Positions 44,766 through 53,128 of a stretch of 64,000 nt of DNA are shown piece by piece. This stretch comes from Tessaracoccus caeni. GTDB lineage: Bacteria; Actinomycetota; Actinomycetes; Propionibacteriales; Propionibacteriaceae. The stretch's first letter is position 1. Each line of letters begins with the position of its first letter. Below the pieces are notes generated by a model, which worked only from the letters and a program-made list of their open reading frames with translations, did no database searches and was not told where the DNA came from. The DNA lies in the NCBI RefSeq assembly GCF_029211185.1, contig NZ_JARGDO010000003.1, positions 124,001 to 188,000 on the forward strand, read 5' to 3'. A program made the position numbers and the translations under genes.

Positions 44766-44802
44766 CAGCCGGGCCACCTGCGTGATGCAGGTGGCCCAGC
44801 TG
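44766..44802 (-). terminator. Terminator of the met operon
   Basis: Perfect 11-bp arms gggccacctgc (44771-44781) and gcaggtggccc (44787-44797) extended by cagc/gctg, with a 5-nt loop. On the minus strand it is followed by TTTTG. It lies 25 bp beyond the metQ stop. Confidence 0.85.
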
Positions 44803-44821
44803 TGGAAAAGCGGAGGACGGA

Positions 44822-45697
44822 TCAGGAAGCCGCGCCCGGGAGGACGTTGCCGGACGGCCAGGTGGTGCGGATGAACTCGGCTACCTCCGGCGAGTGCAGC
44901 AGGCCCTCGAGGACGGCGACGCCCTCGTTGGTGTTGTCGGTGCGCCACGCCAGGATGTTGGCGTAGGGGTTGCCCTCGACCGCCTCCACGTCGATCGCGT
45001 CCTCGGTGTTGAGCCCGGCGGTCAGGATGAAGTTGGAGTTGACCACGGCGGCGTCGACCTTCGGATCATCGATCAGGGTCACCACGATCTCAGGGTTGGT
45101 CTCTTCGAACTGCAGGCCCTTCGGGTTCTGCTCGTCGGTCAGCGACAGCACGGAGGCCGCGTCGTCGATGTTGGCCAGCAGGCCGGCCTTCTCCAGCAGC
45201 TTCAGGGCGCGGTTCTGGTTGGTCACGTCGTTGGTGATGGCGATCAGGCCACCGTCCGGGACGGCCGCGGGCTCGGCGTGCTTCGACGAGAACAGCGACA
45301 GCGGCTCGATATGGACGCCGGCACCGTGCTCGAAGGCGTAGCCCTTCGTCGCGATCTCCTCCTCCAGGTACGGGAGGTGCTGGAAGTAGTTGGCGTCCAG
45401 GGTGCCGTCCGCCAGGGCCTCGTTCGGCAGCACGTAGTCGTCGAAGGGGGTGATCTCGAGGTCGATGCCCGCGTCGGCGGCCAGGTTCTCGTCGATGTAC
45501 TCCAGGATCTGCTGGTGCGGCACCGGGCTGGCGCCGACCTTGACGACGGTCACCTCGCCAGTCGGGGCCTCGGCGGACTCGCTGGTCGTGGGGGCGCCGG
45601 TGTCCGAGGGGGTGGTCGAAGGCGTGCTCGAACCGCAGGCGGTGAGCGCCAGGGCTGCTGCCAACGAGGCCGCGATGGTGGGGATAATCTTGCGCAT
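44822..45697 (-). CDS. metQ: Methionine ABC transporter substrate-binding lipoprotein
   Basis: A 291-residue NlpA/MetQ-family lipoprotein that captures methionine outside the membrane. Signal peptide with lipobox LALTAC (Cys21), then a Ser/Thr linker. Family motifs VGASPVPHQQILEY, DYVLPNEALADGTLDANYFQ and AIDVEAVEGNPYANILAWR are present. It is the third gene of metNIQ, 54 bp after metI. A GGAGGAT-like site precedes ATG 45697. A strong terminator follows. Confidence 0.95.
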   Translation of the reverse strand: MRKIIPTIAASLAAALALTACGSSTPSTTPSDTGAPTTSESAEAPTGEVTVVKVGASPVPHQQILEYIDENLAADAGIDLEITPFDDYVLPNEALADGTLDANYFQHLPYLEEEIATKGYAFEHGAGVHIEPLSLFSSKHAEPAAVPDGGLIAITNDVTNQNRALKLLEKAGLLANIDDAASVLSLTDEQNPKGLQFEETNPEIVVTLIDDPKVDAAVVNSNFILTAGLNTEDAIDVEAVEGNPYANILAWRTDNTNEGVAVLEGLLHSPEVAEFIRTTWPSGNVLPGAAS

Positions 45698-45751
45698 CAG
45701 GAGGATTCCTTTGCTCCGGGGGCGACAACAAGTCGCCCGATTATGGGGTGG

Positions 45752-46438
45752 TTAGCGGTGGTCGACGGCGCGGCTGATGGCGTCGCCGATCCATTGGATG
45801 AGTTGCACGATCAGGATCAGGATGATCACAAGGAAGAACATCACCTCAGGCTGGTAGCGCTGGTAGCCGTAGTTGAAGGCGAGCCGCCCCAGGCCGCCTC
45901 CGCCGATCAGACCGGCCATCGCCGAGTAGCCGACGAGGGTCACGACGGTGGTGGTGATGGCTGCGACGATCGTGGGTAGAGCCTCCGGGATCAGCACCTT
46001 GGTGATCGACTGCATTCGCGTCGAGCCCATGGCGTGGGCCGCGTCCAACTTGCCGCTGTGCACGTCGCGCAGCGCCGTCTCCACCAGGCGGGCGAAGAAC
46101 GGGGTGGCGGCGATGGCGAGCGACACCGACGCGGCAACCGGGCCGATCTTGGTGCCCACCAGGAACTGGGTGAGCGGACCGATCGAGATCATCAGGATGG
46201 CGAAGGGGAAGGAACGGGTGATGTTGACGATCGCCCCGAGCCCCCGGTTGATGACGCTGTTCTCCGTCATTCCACCGGGCTGCGTGACGAACAGCACCAC
46301 ACCCAGCGGAAGGCCGAGGACCACCGTGACAAGGCCCGAGATGCCGACCATCTGGAGCGTCTCCCAGATCGCGGGCAGCGTCGCCTTCTGGATGGCGGGG
46401 TTGCTGAACAGGTCGTTCAGCCAGTTCATGGGGTTCAT
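45752..46438 (-). CDS. metI: Methionine ABC transporter permease
   Basis: A 228-residue membrane subunit with about five or six helices. The MetI features ETALRDVHSGKLDAAHAMGS (EAA-like loop contacting MetN) and GGGGLGRLAFNYGYQRYQ near the end are clear. The start overlaps the metN stop by 4 bp, showing coupling. It sits between metN and metQ in the standard order. Confidence 0.96.
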   Translation of the reverse strand: MNPMNWLNDLFSNPAIQKATLPAIWETLQMVGISGLVTVVLGLPLGVVLFVTQPGGMTENSVINRGLGAIVNITRSFPFAILMISIGPLTQFLVGTKIGPVAASVSLAIAATPFFARLVETALRDVHSGKLDAAHAMGSTRMQSITKVLIPEALPTIVAAITTTVVTLVGYSAMAGLIGGGGLGRLAFNYGYQRYQPEVMFFLVIILILIVQLIQWIGDAISRAVDHR

Positions 46439-47445
46439 CGACGCCCCTCCAGATCCGCCTCGCTGGTGAGCCGCGCGTCGGCGCCCTGCTCGCGCAGCGC
46501 GGCGATCACGGCGTGCGGGTCGGTGCCCTCGGGCACGGCGATCCGAAGATGAGAGAAGGTGGTGCCCGCCAGGTGCTCGACGGACCCCGCGAGGATGCTG
46601 AGCTCAGCGCCGACCACCGACGACGTGTGCGCCACGACGGGCAGCGCGGCCTTCTCGCCCGTGCTGAGCACGTCGACGAGGGCGCCGGGATAGCCCTGCA
46701 CCGAGCTGTGCGGCGGGATGCCGAGCAGCGACTGGCTGAGTCGGCCGTCGAGCTCCCGGACCACCTCGGTGAGCGGGCCGGACTCGACGATCTGGCCGCC
46801 GTCGAGCAGCGAGACGGAGTCGCAGATCTTCTTCACGACGTGCATCTCGTGGGTGATCACCAGCACCGCGATGTCCAGCCGGTCCCTGAGCGCGAGGATC
46901 AGCTCGAGGATCTCGTCGGTGGTCTTGGGGTCGAGCGCTGAGGTGGGCTCGTCGCAAAGCAGCACATCGGGATCCGACGCGAGCGCCCGAGCGATGCCGA
47001 CGCGCTGGCGCATGCCGCCCGACAGCTGGGACGGGTAAGCCTCGCCCGAATCCGCGAGCCCCACGAGGCGCAACAGCTCGGCCACCTTCGCGCGGCGTTC
47101 CTCCTTGCCGACGCCCACCAGCTCCAGCGGGTAGCCGACGTTGTCGGCGATGGTGCGCGAGTCGAACAGGTTGGCCTGCTGGAACACCAGCCCGATCCGG
47201 CGGCGCGCGGTGCGCAGCTCGTCGGCTTTGGCCTGGGTGAGGTTGACCCCGTTGATCTCGATGGAGCCCGACGTGGGGCGGTCCAGCATGGTGAGGCAGC
47301 GCACCAGCGTCGACTTGCCGGCACCGGAGTGCCCGATGATGCCGTGGATGGAGCCCGTCGGCACGGTGAGCGAGACGCCGCCCAGGGCGACCACCTCGCG
47401 CTTGCCCTGCCGGTAGACCTTGTGCAGGTCCGTCACGGTGATCAC
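46435..47445 (-). CDS. metN: Methionine ABC transporter ATP-binding protein
   Basis: A 336-residue ATPase that drives methionine import. Walker A GHSGAGKST (about 37), signature LSGGMRQRVGIARAL, Walker B VLLCDEPTSALDP. The C-terminal ACT-like NIL domain (about 260-336), which senses intracellular methionine for trans-inhibition, is present. The GTG start at 47445 has AGGAGG upstream. The 136-bp leader up to the GH20 gene shows no S-box or SAM-IV riboswitch that I can recognise. Confidence 0.96.
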   Translation of the reverse strand: MITVTDLHKVYRQGKREVVALGGVSLTVPTGSIHGIIGHSGAGKSTLVRCLTMLDRPTSGSIEINGVNLTQAKADELRTARRRIGLVFQQANLFDSRTIADNVGYPLELVGVGKEERRAKVAELLRLVGLADSGEAYPSQLSGGMRQRVGIARALASDPDVLLCDEPTSALDPKTTDEILELILALRDRLDIAVLVITHEMHVVKKICDSVSLLDGGQIVESGPLTEVVRELDGRLSQSLLGIPPHSSVQGYPGALVDVLSTGEKAALPVVAHTSSVVGAELSILAGSVEHLAGTTFSHLRIAVPEGTDPHAVIAALREQGADARLTSEADLEGRR

Positions 47446-47581
47446 CGGCGCCTCCTAACGTGCTGAGAATCCTGATGACATTCAATCAGCCGAGCACTCA
47501 GGGGACGAATCGGGGGCGCGACTGTTCACGCAGGGCTCAATCCCGCCGGAGAACGCCAACTGGCTCAGGACGACGGGCGGC

Positions 47582-48706
47582 TCAGCGGTGGCGCGGGGAG
47601 GTCGCGAGCGCGATGAACTGCTCGAAGGTGAGCGAGCTCCCGCCGTTCCAGCAGCGTTCCGCGAATGCGGCGAGCGGCAGCTGGATTCGTCGAGTGATCT
47701 CCTCCAGCGACTCGCCGCCCTTGTCGCTCCAGATCGAGAAATAGGCGCCGGCAAGAAGATCCGGGTAGGGCTGGCGCCACTCCTGAGCGGTGACGCCGGC
47801 GAGCGGCGAGAAGACGCCGGGGTGCCAGTCGTCGGCCCAGGCGCGCTCCGACGTCGGGTGCCAGTAGCCGGCGTTCTGACCGACGACGTAGTACCAGTGC
47901 CGGTCGTCGAAGTTCAGCACCCGGTGACCCGCGGCGAAGGCCTCCTCGGCGGGCCGCATGTCCCGGTGGTAGTTGGTCCACCACGTGATCTCGACGCGCG
48001 GATCCAGGCGCACTAGGCTGCTGCGGAACAGGCCGTCGTTCCACGCGCGGGGGGTGAAGCCTCGCTGGATGAGGTACTCGGCGATCTCGTTGACGAAGTC
48101 GGTCAGAAGGTCGAAACCCGTTGCCCCCGGCCCGAAACGTCGCTCGGCCTCCGCGGCGAGCGTCGGGTAGTCGTCCATGCGGACGAAGTCGACGAACTCG
48201 TCTCCGCCGAGGTTCCAGTACGTGCTGTCGCGGAAAACGTCTGCGTAATCGTCGATCAGCCGTCGGGCGAAGTCGACCGCCGCGGGGTTGGTGATGTCGA
48301 GGGCGTGGCTGGTGTCGATGCCGCCACGCGAGGGAAGTTGCAGTTCGGGCCGTGTGGCCAGCGCGTGCCGGAGGTGGCCCGGCATGTCGAGCGAAGGCAC
48401 GACGTCGATGCCCAGGTCGCGGGCGTGGGCGATGATCTCTCGCGCCTCGCTGCGATCGATGTGCTCGGCGGAGACGATCTCGGGGAACGCCGACGACGCG
48501 AGACGGACCCCCTCGTTCTCCGAGAAGTGCCATTGGAACGCGTTCAGCCGCAAATCGGCCATGCGCTCGAGAAGCGCATGGATCCACTCGCCGGGGAAGT
48601 ACATCCGCGCAGCATCGAGATGGAGCCCGCGCTCCGCGACGGCTGGCCTGCCGGAGACCGAGTCTCGCGGCAGGCCAGCGTCGTGGTGAGGGAGTGGAGT
48701 GGTCAC
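47582..48706 (-). CDS. Glycoside hydrolase family 20 (beta-N-acetylhexosaminidase-like)
   Basis: A 374-residue cytoplasmic GH20 barrel: LRLNAFQWHFSENEGVRLAS, SLDMPGHLRHAL, and the catalytic pair in YWNLGGDEF (Asp169-Glu170). Most GH20 enzymes have His in HxGGDE, whereas here the residue is Asn. There is no signal peptide and no N-terminal accessory domain, so it probably acts on imported oligosaccharides. The GTG 48706 overlaps the stop of the preceding permease, making it the last gene of a four-gene operon (binding protein, two permeases, GH20). Removal of terminal GlcNAc/GalNAc is the likely role. Confidence 0.87.
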   Translation of the reverse strand: MTTPLPHHDAGLPRDSVSGRPAVAERGLHLDAARMYFPGEWIHALLERMADLRLNAFQWHFSENEGVRLASSAFPEIVSAEHIDRSEAREIIAHARDLGIDVVPSLDMPGHLRHALATRPELQLPSRGGIDTSHALDITNPAAVDFARRLIDDYADVFRDSTYWNLGGDEFVDFVRMDDYPTLAAEAERRFGPGATGFDLLTDFVNEIAEYLIQRGFTPRAWNDGLFRSSLVRLDPRVEITWWTNYHRDMRPAEEAFAAGHRVLNFDDRHWYYVVGQNAGYWHPTSERAWADDWHPGVFSPLAGVTAQEWRQPYPDLLAGAYFSIWSDKGGESLEEITRRIQLPLAAFAERCWNGGSSLTFEQFIALATSPRHR

Positions 48707-49605
48707 CCCTTGACAGCGCCTTCCTGCACGCCGGCGAAGAAGAATCGCTGCATCGTGGAGAACATGATCACGATGGGAACCAGCGCGATCATGGTGCCGG
48801 CCGCGATGAGACGCGGATCGGCGGCGAAGTTGCCGTTCAGGTAGGCCATGCCCACCGTCAGGGTGTACTTCGACGGATCGGTCAGCACGATCAACGGCCA
48901 CAGGAAGTCGTCCCATGCGCCGATGAAGGCGAAGATCGCTACCACGCTGACCATGCCGCGGATGTTCGGCCACACGATGTGCCGGATCCGCTGCCAGGTC
49001 GTGGCGCCGTCGATGGTGGCCGCCTCCAGCACGTCGTGCGGGATGGCGCGGCAGGCGGTGGCAACCAGCAGCACGTTCATCGCGCCGATCGCGCCGGGGA
49101 GGAAGACGCCCCACAGGGTGTCGGCCAGGCCCAGGGCACGGATGGTCAGGAAGTTGCTGGTGACGGTGACCTCACCGGGCAGCAGCATCGTCGAGAGCAG
49201 GATGCCCATGGCGATCATCTTGCCCTTGAACTTCATGGTGCCGATCGCGTAGCCGCCCATGGTGGCGAGCACCACGTTGCTGACGACCGTGCCGACCGAG
49301 ACGAGCAGCGAGTGCCACGCGTAGGTGTACACCGGGATGAACTCGGTGACCCGCGTGTAGTTGCTCACCGTGGGATCCTCGGGGATCAGCGACGGCGGGA
49401 ACGAGTAGATCTCGTCGCCGACGCCCTTGAAGGACGTGGCGAGCTGCCACACCAGCGGGCCGACCACGATCAGGGTCATCACCAGCAGCAGGATGTAGCG
49501 GACGACCAGGCCGGCCAGAGTCGGCTTGGTGATATCGCCCGAGCCGCCGCGGCGGTAGGCGCGTTCCTTCTCCACCTTGTTCTTGGGTGTCGTCGTGGTG
49601 CTCAT
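48703..49605 (-). CDS. Carbohydrate ABC transporter permease (MalG-like)
   Basis: A 300-residue membrane subunit with six helices. The EAA loop reads EAATIDGATTWQRIRHIVWP. ATG 49605 overlaps the upstream stop (TGATG). A GTG at 49608 would add one residue. Its own stop overlaps the GH20 start. It forms the transmembrane pair with the protein encoded at 49605-50528. No ATPase gene is in the cluster, implying a shared MsiK-type ATPase. Confidence 0.94.
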   Translation of the reverse strand: MSTTTTPKNKVEKERAYRRGGSGDITKPTLAGLVVRYILLLVMTLIVVGPLVWQLATSFKGVGDEIYSFPPSLIPEDPTVSNYTRVTEFIPVYTYAWHSLLVSVGTVVSNVVLATMGGYAIGTMKFKGKMIAMGILLSTMLLPGEVTVTSNFLTIRALGLADTLWGVFLPGAIGAMNVLLVATACRAIPHDVLEAATIDGATTWQRIRHIVWPNIRGMVSVVAIFAFIGAWDDFLWPLIVLTDPSKYTLTVGMAYLNGNFAADPRLIAAGTMIALVPIVIMFSTMQRFFFAGVQEGAVKG

Positions 49606-50528
49606 CACTTGGCCTTCTTTCCGCGGTCGTCGTTGTTCAGCCAGGCGATCAGGATGAGCGGCAGCAGCGTCAGCAGGAACAGCGCGACGCTGAGCGCCGA
49701 CGCGTAGCCGACGTTGCCGTTCAGTCCGGAGCCCACCTGGCGGATCAGCATCACGATCGACATCGCCTGTCCACCCGGGCCGCCGGTGCCCTTGGAGAGC
49801 ACCTCCAGCTCGGTGAAGACGCGCATAGCGGACACCGTGATCAGCACGGAGATCAGCAGCATGGCGCCGCGCACGCCGGGAATGGTGACGCTGAGGAACC
49901 GGCGGAAGGTGTTGGCTCCGTCGATCATCGCTGCCTCATGGAGCTCCTTGCCCACGTTGCCGAGGGCCGCAAGGTAGACCACCATGTAGTAGCCCAGACC
50001 CTTCCAGACCGTCAGCAGGATGGCGCAGAGGATCAGCCACCAGCGCTCCACCAGGAACGCGATGGGCTGGTCGGCGATGCCCATGGCCAGCATGGCCTGG
50101 TTGATCAGGCCGCGGCTGTCGAACAGCCAGGACCAGATCAGGGCCACCACGACCACCGACGCGATCACGGGGAAGTAGAAGGTGGTGCGGAAGAAGGAGA
50201 TACCGGGGATCACCTTCTCCACGAGCATCGCGAGCAGCAGCGGCAGGATGGTAAGCAGCGGCACGCAGACCACCACGTAGACGGCGACCGTGATCAGCGA
50301 GTAGCCGAACAGCTCGTCCTCGAACATCCGTGCGTAGTTGGCGAGCCCCACGAACTCGCCCCCGCGCAGCGGGCGGGCGTTGGTGAAGCTCAGGAAGACG
50401 GTGTTGACGAAGGGCCAGATGCCGAACACCAGCACCCAAATGAGGGCTGGGCCGACGAGTAGCCACGGCGTGAACCACCGATGGGACCGAAGCGTCCCTC
50501 GCTTCTTGGGTGCTGGTGTTGCGGTCAT
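49605..50528 (-). CDS. Carbohydrate ABC transporter permease (MalF-like)
   Basis: A 307-residue membrane subunit with six helices and EAA loop EAAMIDGANTFRRFLSVTIP. ATG 50528 lies 4 bp after the binding-protein stop; a longer frame from 50567 would run into that gene and lacks support. It is coupled with the MalG-like subunit downstream. Confidence 0.93.
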   Translation of the reverse strand: MTATPAPKKRGTLRSHRWFTPWLLVGPALIWVLVFGIWPFVNTVFLSFTNARPLRGGEFVGLANYARMFEDELFGYSLITVAVYVVVCVPLLTILPLLLAMLVEKVIPGISFFRTTFYFPVIASVVVVALIWSWLFDSRGLINQAMLAMGIADQPIAFLVERWWLILCAILLTVWKGLGYYMVVYLAALGNVGKELHEAAMIDGANTFRRFLSVTIPGVRGAMLLISVLITVSAMRVFTELEVLSKGTGGPGGQAMSIVMLIRQVGSGLNGNVGYASALSVALFLLTLLPLILIAWLNNDDRGKKAK

Positions 50529-50532
50529 CGGC

Positions 50533-51834
50533 TCAGTTCTCGATCCGGTTCTCGTTCGCGTAGGCAACGATCTTGTCGAGTGCCTCCTGGGAGCCGAGCT
50601 CGCCCTTGAGGGCCAGAGCCATCTGCTGGTCCATGTAGGTCTTCATCGCGCCGGTCCACTGGAACGGGGTGAGGATCTTGGCGGTCTTCATCGACTCGGA
50701 GATGATCTCCATGGCCGACTTCTGCAGCGGATCCTCGATGGCGGCGGTCAGCGCATCGGCGTTGGCGCTGCCCTCGACGGTGCCAGGCATGAAGCCGACG
50801 GCGATCTCGACGAACTTGAGCTGGTTCTCGGTGTTGGTCACGTACTCGGCCAGCGCGAGCGCGGCGGACTGGTTCTTGGACTGCGCCGAGACGGACAGGC
50901 CCTGGACGAACAGCGGCGCGGCGCCGATGCGCGGGGTCGCGATGGTGACGTCGTGGATCTTCGGGGCGTCGGTCTTCAGATCGCGGGCGAAGCCGGAGCC
51001 GGCGGTGGTGAAGGCCACCTTGCCCTGCTTGTACATGTCGGCGTTGCCGCCGTAGTCGCCGGTCAGCACCTCGGGCGGGAGCGCCTTGGCCGCGTAGGCG
51101 GCGGCGAAGTCGTCGATGATCTTGGCTGCGGCGGGCGTGTTGAACACGAACTCGCCGGCCTCGTTCATGACCGGGATGTCACTGGAGGCGAACAGGTCGA
51201 GCGTGGGCATCGACGAGAGCAGCGGCATCTGGCCGTTGGAGGCCTCTCCCACCTCGGTGGCGAGCTTGAGCATGTCCTCGTTGGTGGTGGGCAGGTTCTC
51301 GACGTCGGCGCCGTACTTCTTCAGCTCCTCGCCGTTCCACCAGGCGAGGTCGGTGCCGAGGTACCAGGGCAGGCCGAAGGTGCCTTCGAGGCCCGGGTAC
51401 TGGTAGGCCTCCCACGCGCCGGGCACGTAGACCGACGCCAGGTCGGGCTTGGCGGTGGCGAGATCGAGCAGGACGCCGGCGTCGGCCAGCGGGTAGGCGA
51501 TGTCCGGAGGGAGGTTGATCACGTCGGGCAGCGTGTTGGAGTTGGCCTGGCTGAGCACCTTGTCCTGGTAGCCGTCACCCGGCTGGTCGAGCCACTCGAC
51601 CTTCACACCGGTCTCCGCCTCGAAGTCCTTGATCAGGGCCTCGAAGTAGGGGGCGAAGGTCTCGTTCTTCAGCGACCAGGTCTGGAACGACACGGTGCCG
51701 CTGAGTTCACCGTCGGTGTCCACGGGCTCCGCAGGGGTGGCCGGGCCGCTTCCTCCGGTGCACGCGGTGAGAGCCAGCGCCGCTGTGGCGAGAGCTGCCA
51801 CTGTCTTTGTCCATCGTATTTGCATCTTCTGCAC
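50533..51834 (-). CDS. Carbohydrate ABC transporter substrate-binding lipoprotein
   Basis: A 433-residue family 1 extracellular solute-binding lipoprotein. The signal peptide ends at lipobox LALTAC (Cys25). The mature protein has typical sugar-binder segments (FQTWSLKNETFAPYFEALIK, FGLPWYLGTDLAWWN, GFMPGTVEGSANAD). It is the first gene of the importer/GH20 operon. A LacI-type operator (51873-51886) lies 39 bp upstream of the start, so the operon is probably repressed by the adjacent LacI protein. The enzymes encoded with it suggest a HexNAc- or mannose-containing oligosaccharide as ligand; this is inference. Confidence 0.92.
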   Translation of the reverse strand: MQKMQIRWTKTVAALATAALALTACTGGSGPATPAEPVDTDGELSGTVSFQTWSLKNETFAPYFEALIKDFEAETGVKVEWLDQPGDGYQDKVLSQANSNTLPDVINLPPDIAYPLADAGVLLDLATAKPDLASVYVPGAWEAYQYPGLEGTFGLPWYLGTDLAWWNGEELKKYGADVENLPTTNEDMLKLATEVGEASNGQMPLLSSMPTLDLFASSDIPVMNEAGEFVFNTPAAAKIIDDFAAAYAAKALPPEVLTGDYGGNADMYKQGKVAFTTAGSGFARDLKTDAPKIHDVTIATPRIGAAPLFVQGLSVSAQSKNQSAALALAEYVTNTENQLKFVEIAVGFMPGTVEGSANADALTAAIEDPLQKSAMEIISESMKTAKILTPFQWTGAMKTYMDQQMALALKGELGSQEALDKIVAYANENRIEN

Positions 51835-51872
51835 TTCCTTGAGCCGATCGGTGCGCTGCTGCGACCCCGCAA

Positions 51873-51886
51873 CTACAGCGCTTAAG
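51873..51886. promoter_or_regulatory. LacI-type operator, importer operon
   Basis: ctacagcgcttaag is built on the palindrome AGCGCT (51877-51882). The reverse complement of the site at 53075-53088 matches it at 11 of 14 positions. It sits 39 bp before the binding-protein start and just beyond the lacI stop. Confidence 0.7.
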
Positions 51887-51941
51887 TACGGACACCGTAG
51901 GCATCGGCGCCGCCGTGTGTCAAGGGAAAAGCCCGAACGGT

Positions 51942-52991
51942 TCAGTGGGTGGCGAGCGCCGAGGGTCGGCCCGTCGACTCCCGGTGCACGACCTGCATCC
52001 CCATGGGCTCGGGTTTCGCCTCGGTGTGGGCGAGCAGGCTGAACATCTCAGCCGCCGCCAAGCGTCCTAGCGACACTGCGTCGCGGTCCAGCGCGGTGAG
52101 GGTGGGGTGCAGCACCTGGCAGGTGGTGGAGTCCTCCCAGGAGACGATCGAGATGTCCTCGGGGATGGAGAGCCCGCGCTGTGCGATGACGCTCATGCCG
52201 GCGAGCGCCATCACCTCGCTGTCGAAGACGATCGCGGTGGGTGGCTGGGGCGACTTCAGAAGGCGCTCGGTGGCTCGGCGGGCCAGCGTGGTGTCGAAGC
52301 CGCCTGCCAGCGCCTGCCCCCAGATGCCGTGGTCCACGCAGAATTGTTCGAAGGCCTGCATCCGGTGCTGGATGTGGCGGAAGGACTGATCGCCCGTGAC
52401 CAGCCCGACGCGCTGATGTCCCAGCTCGTGCAGGTGCTCCATGATCAGCTGCATGGCCTGCGCGTTGTCGACGTGCAGGCTGCGGATCCTGGCATCGTCG
52501 ACATCGCCGCCGACGACCACCGTCGGCGCGTCCAGTGCGATCAGGGCCGCGATGCGCGGATCGTCGACCCGGAGGTCGAGCACGAGGATGCCGTCCACCC
52601 TGCCGTCGCCCATCCACGCCTGATGAATAGCGATCTCGGCGGCGGTGTCGTTGGCCATCTGCAGCAGCAGAGAGTAGCCGCGCTCGCTGAGCGCCGACTG
52701 CACGCCCGCGATGAACTTGGTGAAGAAGATCTCCTCGCCCACCACGGCCGCGGGCCGGGTAAGGACGAGCCCGATGGCCTCGGCCGCCTTGCCCATCAAT
52801 GTCTGGGCGGCGTGGCTGGGGCGCCAGTTGAGTTCCTTCGCGACGTTGAGGATGCGGGCGCGTGTGGCATCGGAGACACCACGTTTGCCATTGACGGCAA
52901 GGGAAACGGCGCCGCTGGTCACGCCCGCGCGCTCGGCGATATCACTGATCGTGACCCGCTTCTTCTTGCGGCCTCCATCCTTGACAGGCAA
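51942..52991 (-). CDS. LacI-family transcriptional regulator
   Basis: A 349-residue repressor. The N-terminal helix-turn-helix (about 13-60) reads VTISDIAERAGVTSGAVSLA with the hinge helix NWRPSHAAQTLMG. A periplasmic-binding-protein-like sensor domain follows (about 70-340; VDGILVLDLRVDDP, GHQRVGLVTGD, SIVSWEDS). The start is TTG 52991, preceded by GAGGG. It lies between the ABC importer operon and the divergent GH5-like gene. CGCGCT-type operator palindromes flank it at 51873, 53017 and 53075, so it likely controls both sides and itself. Confidence 0.94.
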   Translation of the reverse strand: MPVKDGGRKKKRVTISDIAERAGVTSGAVSLAVNGKRGVSDATRARILNVAKELNWRPSHAAQTLMGKAAEAIGLVLTRPAAVVGEEIFFTKFIAGVQSALSERGYSLLLQMANDTAAEIAIHQAWMGDGRVDGILVLDLRVDDPRIAALIALDAPTVVVGGDVDDARIRSLHVDNAQAMQLIMEHLHELGHQRVGLVTGDQSFRHIQHRMQAFEQFCVDHGIWGQALAGGFDTTLARRATERLLKSPQPPTAIVFDSEVMALAGMSVIAQRGLSIPEDISIVSWEDSTTCQVLHPTLTALDRDAVSLGRLAAAEMFSLLAHTEAKPEPMGMQVVHRESTGRPSALATH

Positions 52992-53016
52992 TGCACCCTC
53001 GCTCTTGTTCCGGTTC

Positions 53017-53028
53017 GAAAGCGCATTC
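53017..53028. promoter_or_regulatory. LacI-type operator upstream of lacI
   Basis: gaaagcgcattc is an imperfect 12-bp palindrome centred on GCGC, located 26 bp upstream of the lacI start. It is the least conserved of three related sites and would fit autoregulation. Confidence 0.5.
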
Positions 53029-53074
53029 TACTCGGTTGACGGTGGGTGTCGTCCGAGGCCTTCCAGGCGCCGTT

Positions 53075-53088
53075 CTAAAGCGCTACAG
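53075..53088. promoter_or_regulatory. LacI-type operator, GH5-like gene
   Basis: ctaaagcgctacag carries the AGCGCT core (53079-53084). It is close to the reverse complement of the operator at 51873-51886 and lies 41 bp before the GH5-like start codon. Confidence 0.7.
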
Positions 53089-53128
53089 TGATGCGACTTG
53101 GTTCACCCCTACGCAACGAGGCAACGGC

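Noticed and set aside
47446-47581. SAM riboswitch upstream of metN
   Set aside because: I looked for S-box and SAM-IV core sequences in the 136-bp leader and saw none. A covariance-model search would settle it.
50338-51885. 515-codon plus-strand frame over the sugar-binding protein gene
   Set aside because: The minus strand gives a full lipoprotein with lipobox; the plus frame is Gly/Val/Arg-rich shadow.
52991-53128. N-terminal extension of the GH5-like protein from 52991
   Set aside because: It would overlap the lacI start and operators, and homologous glycosidases begin at MKFGVNY.
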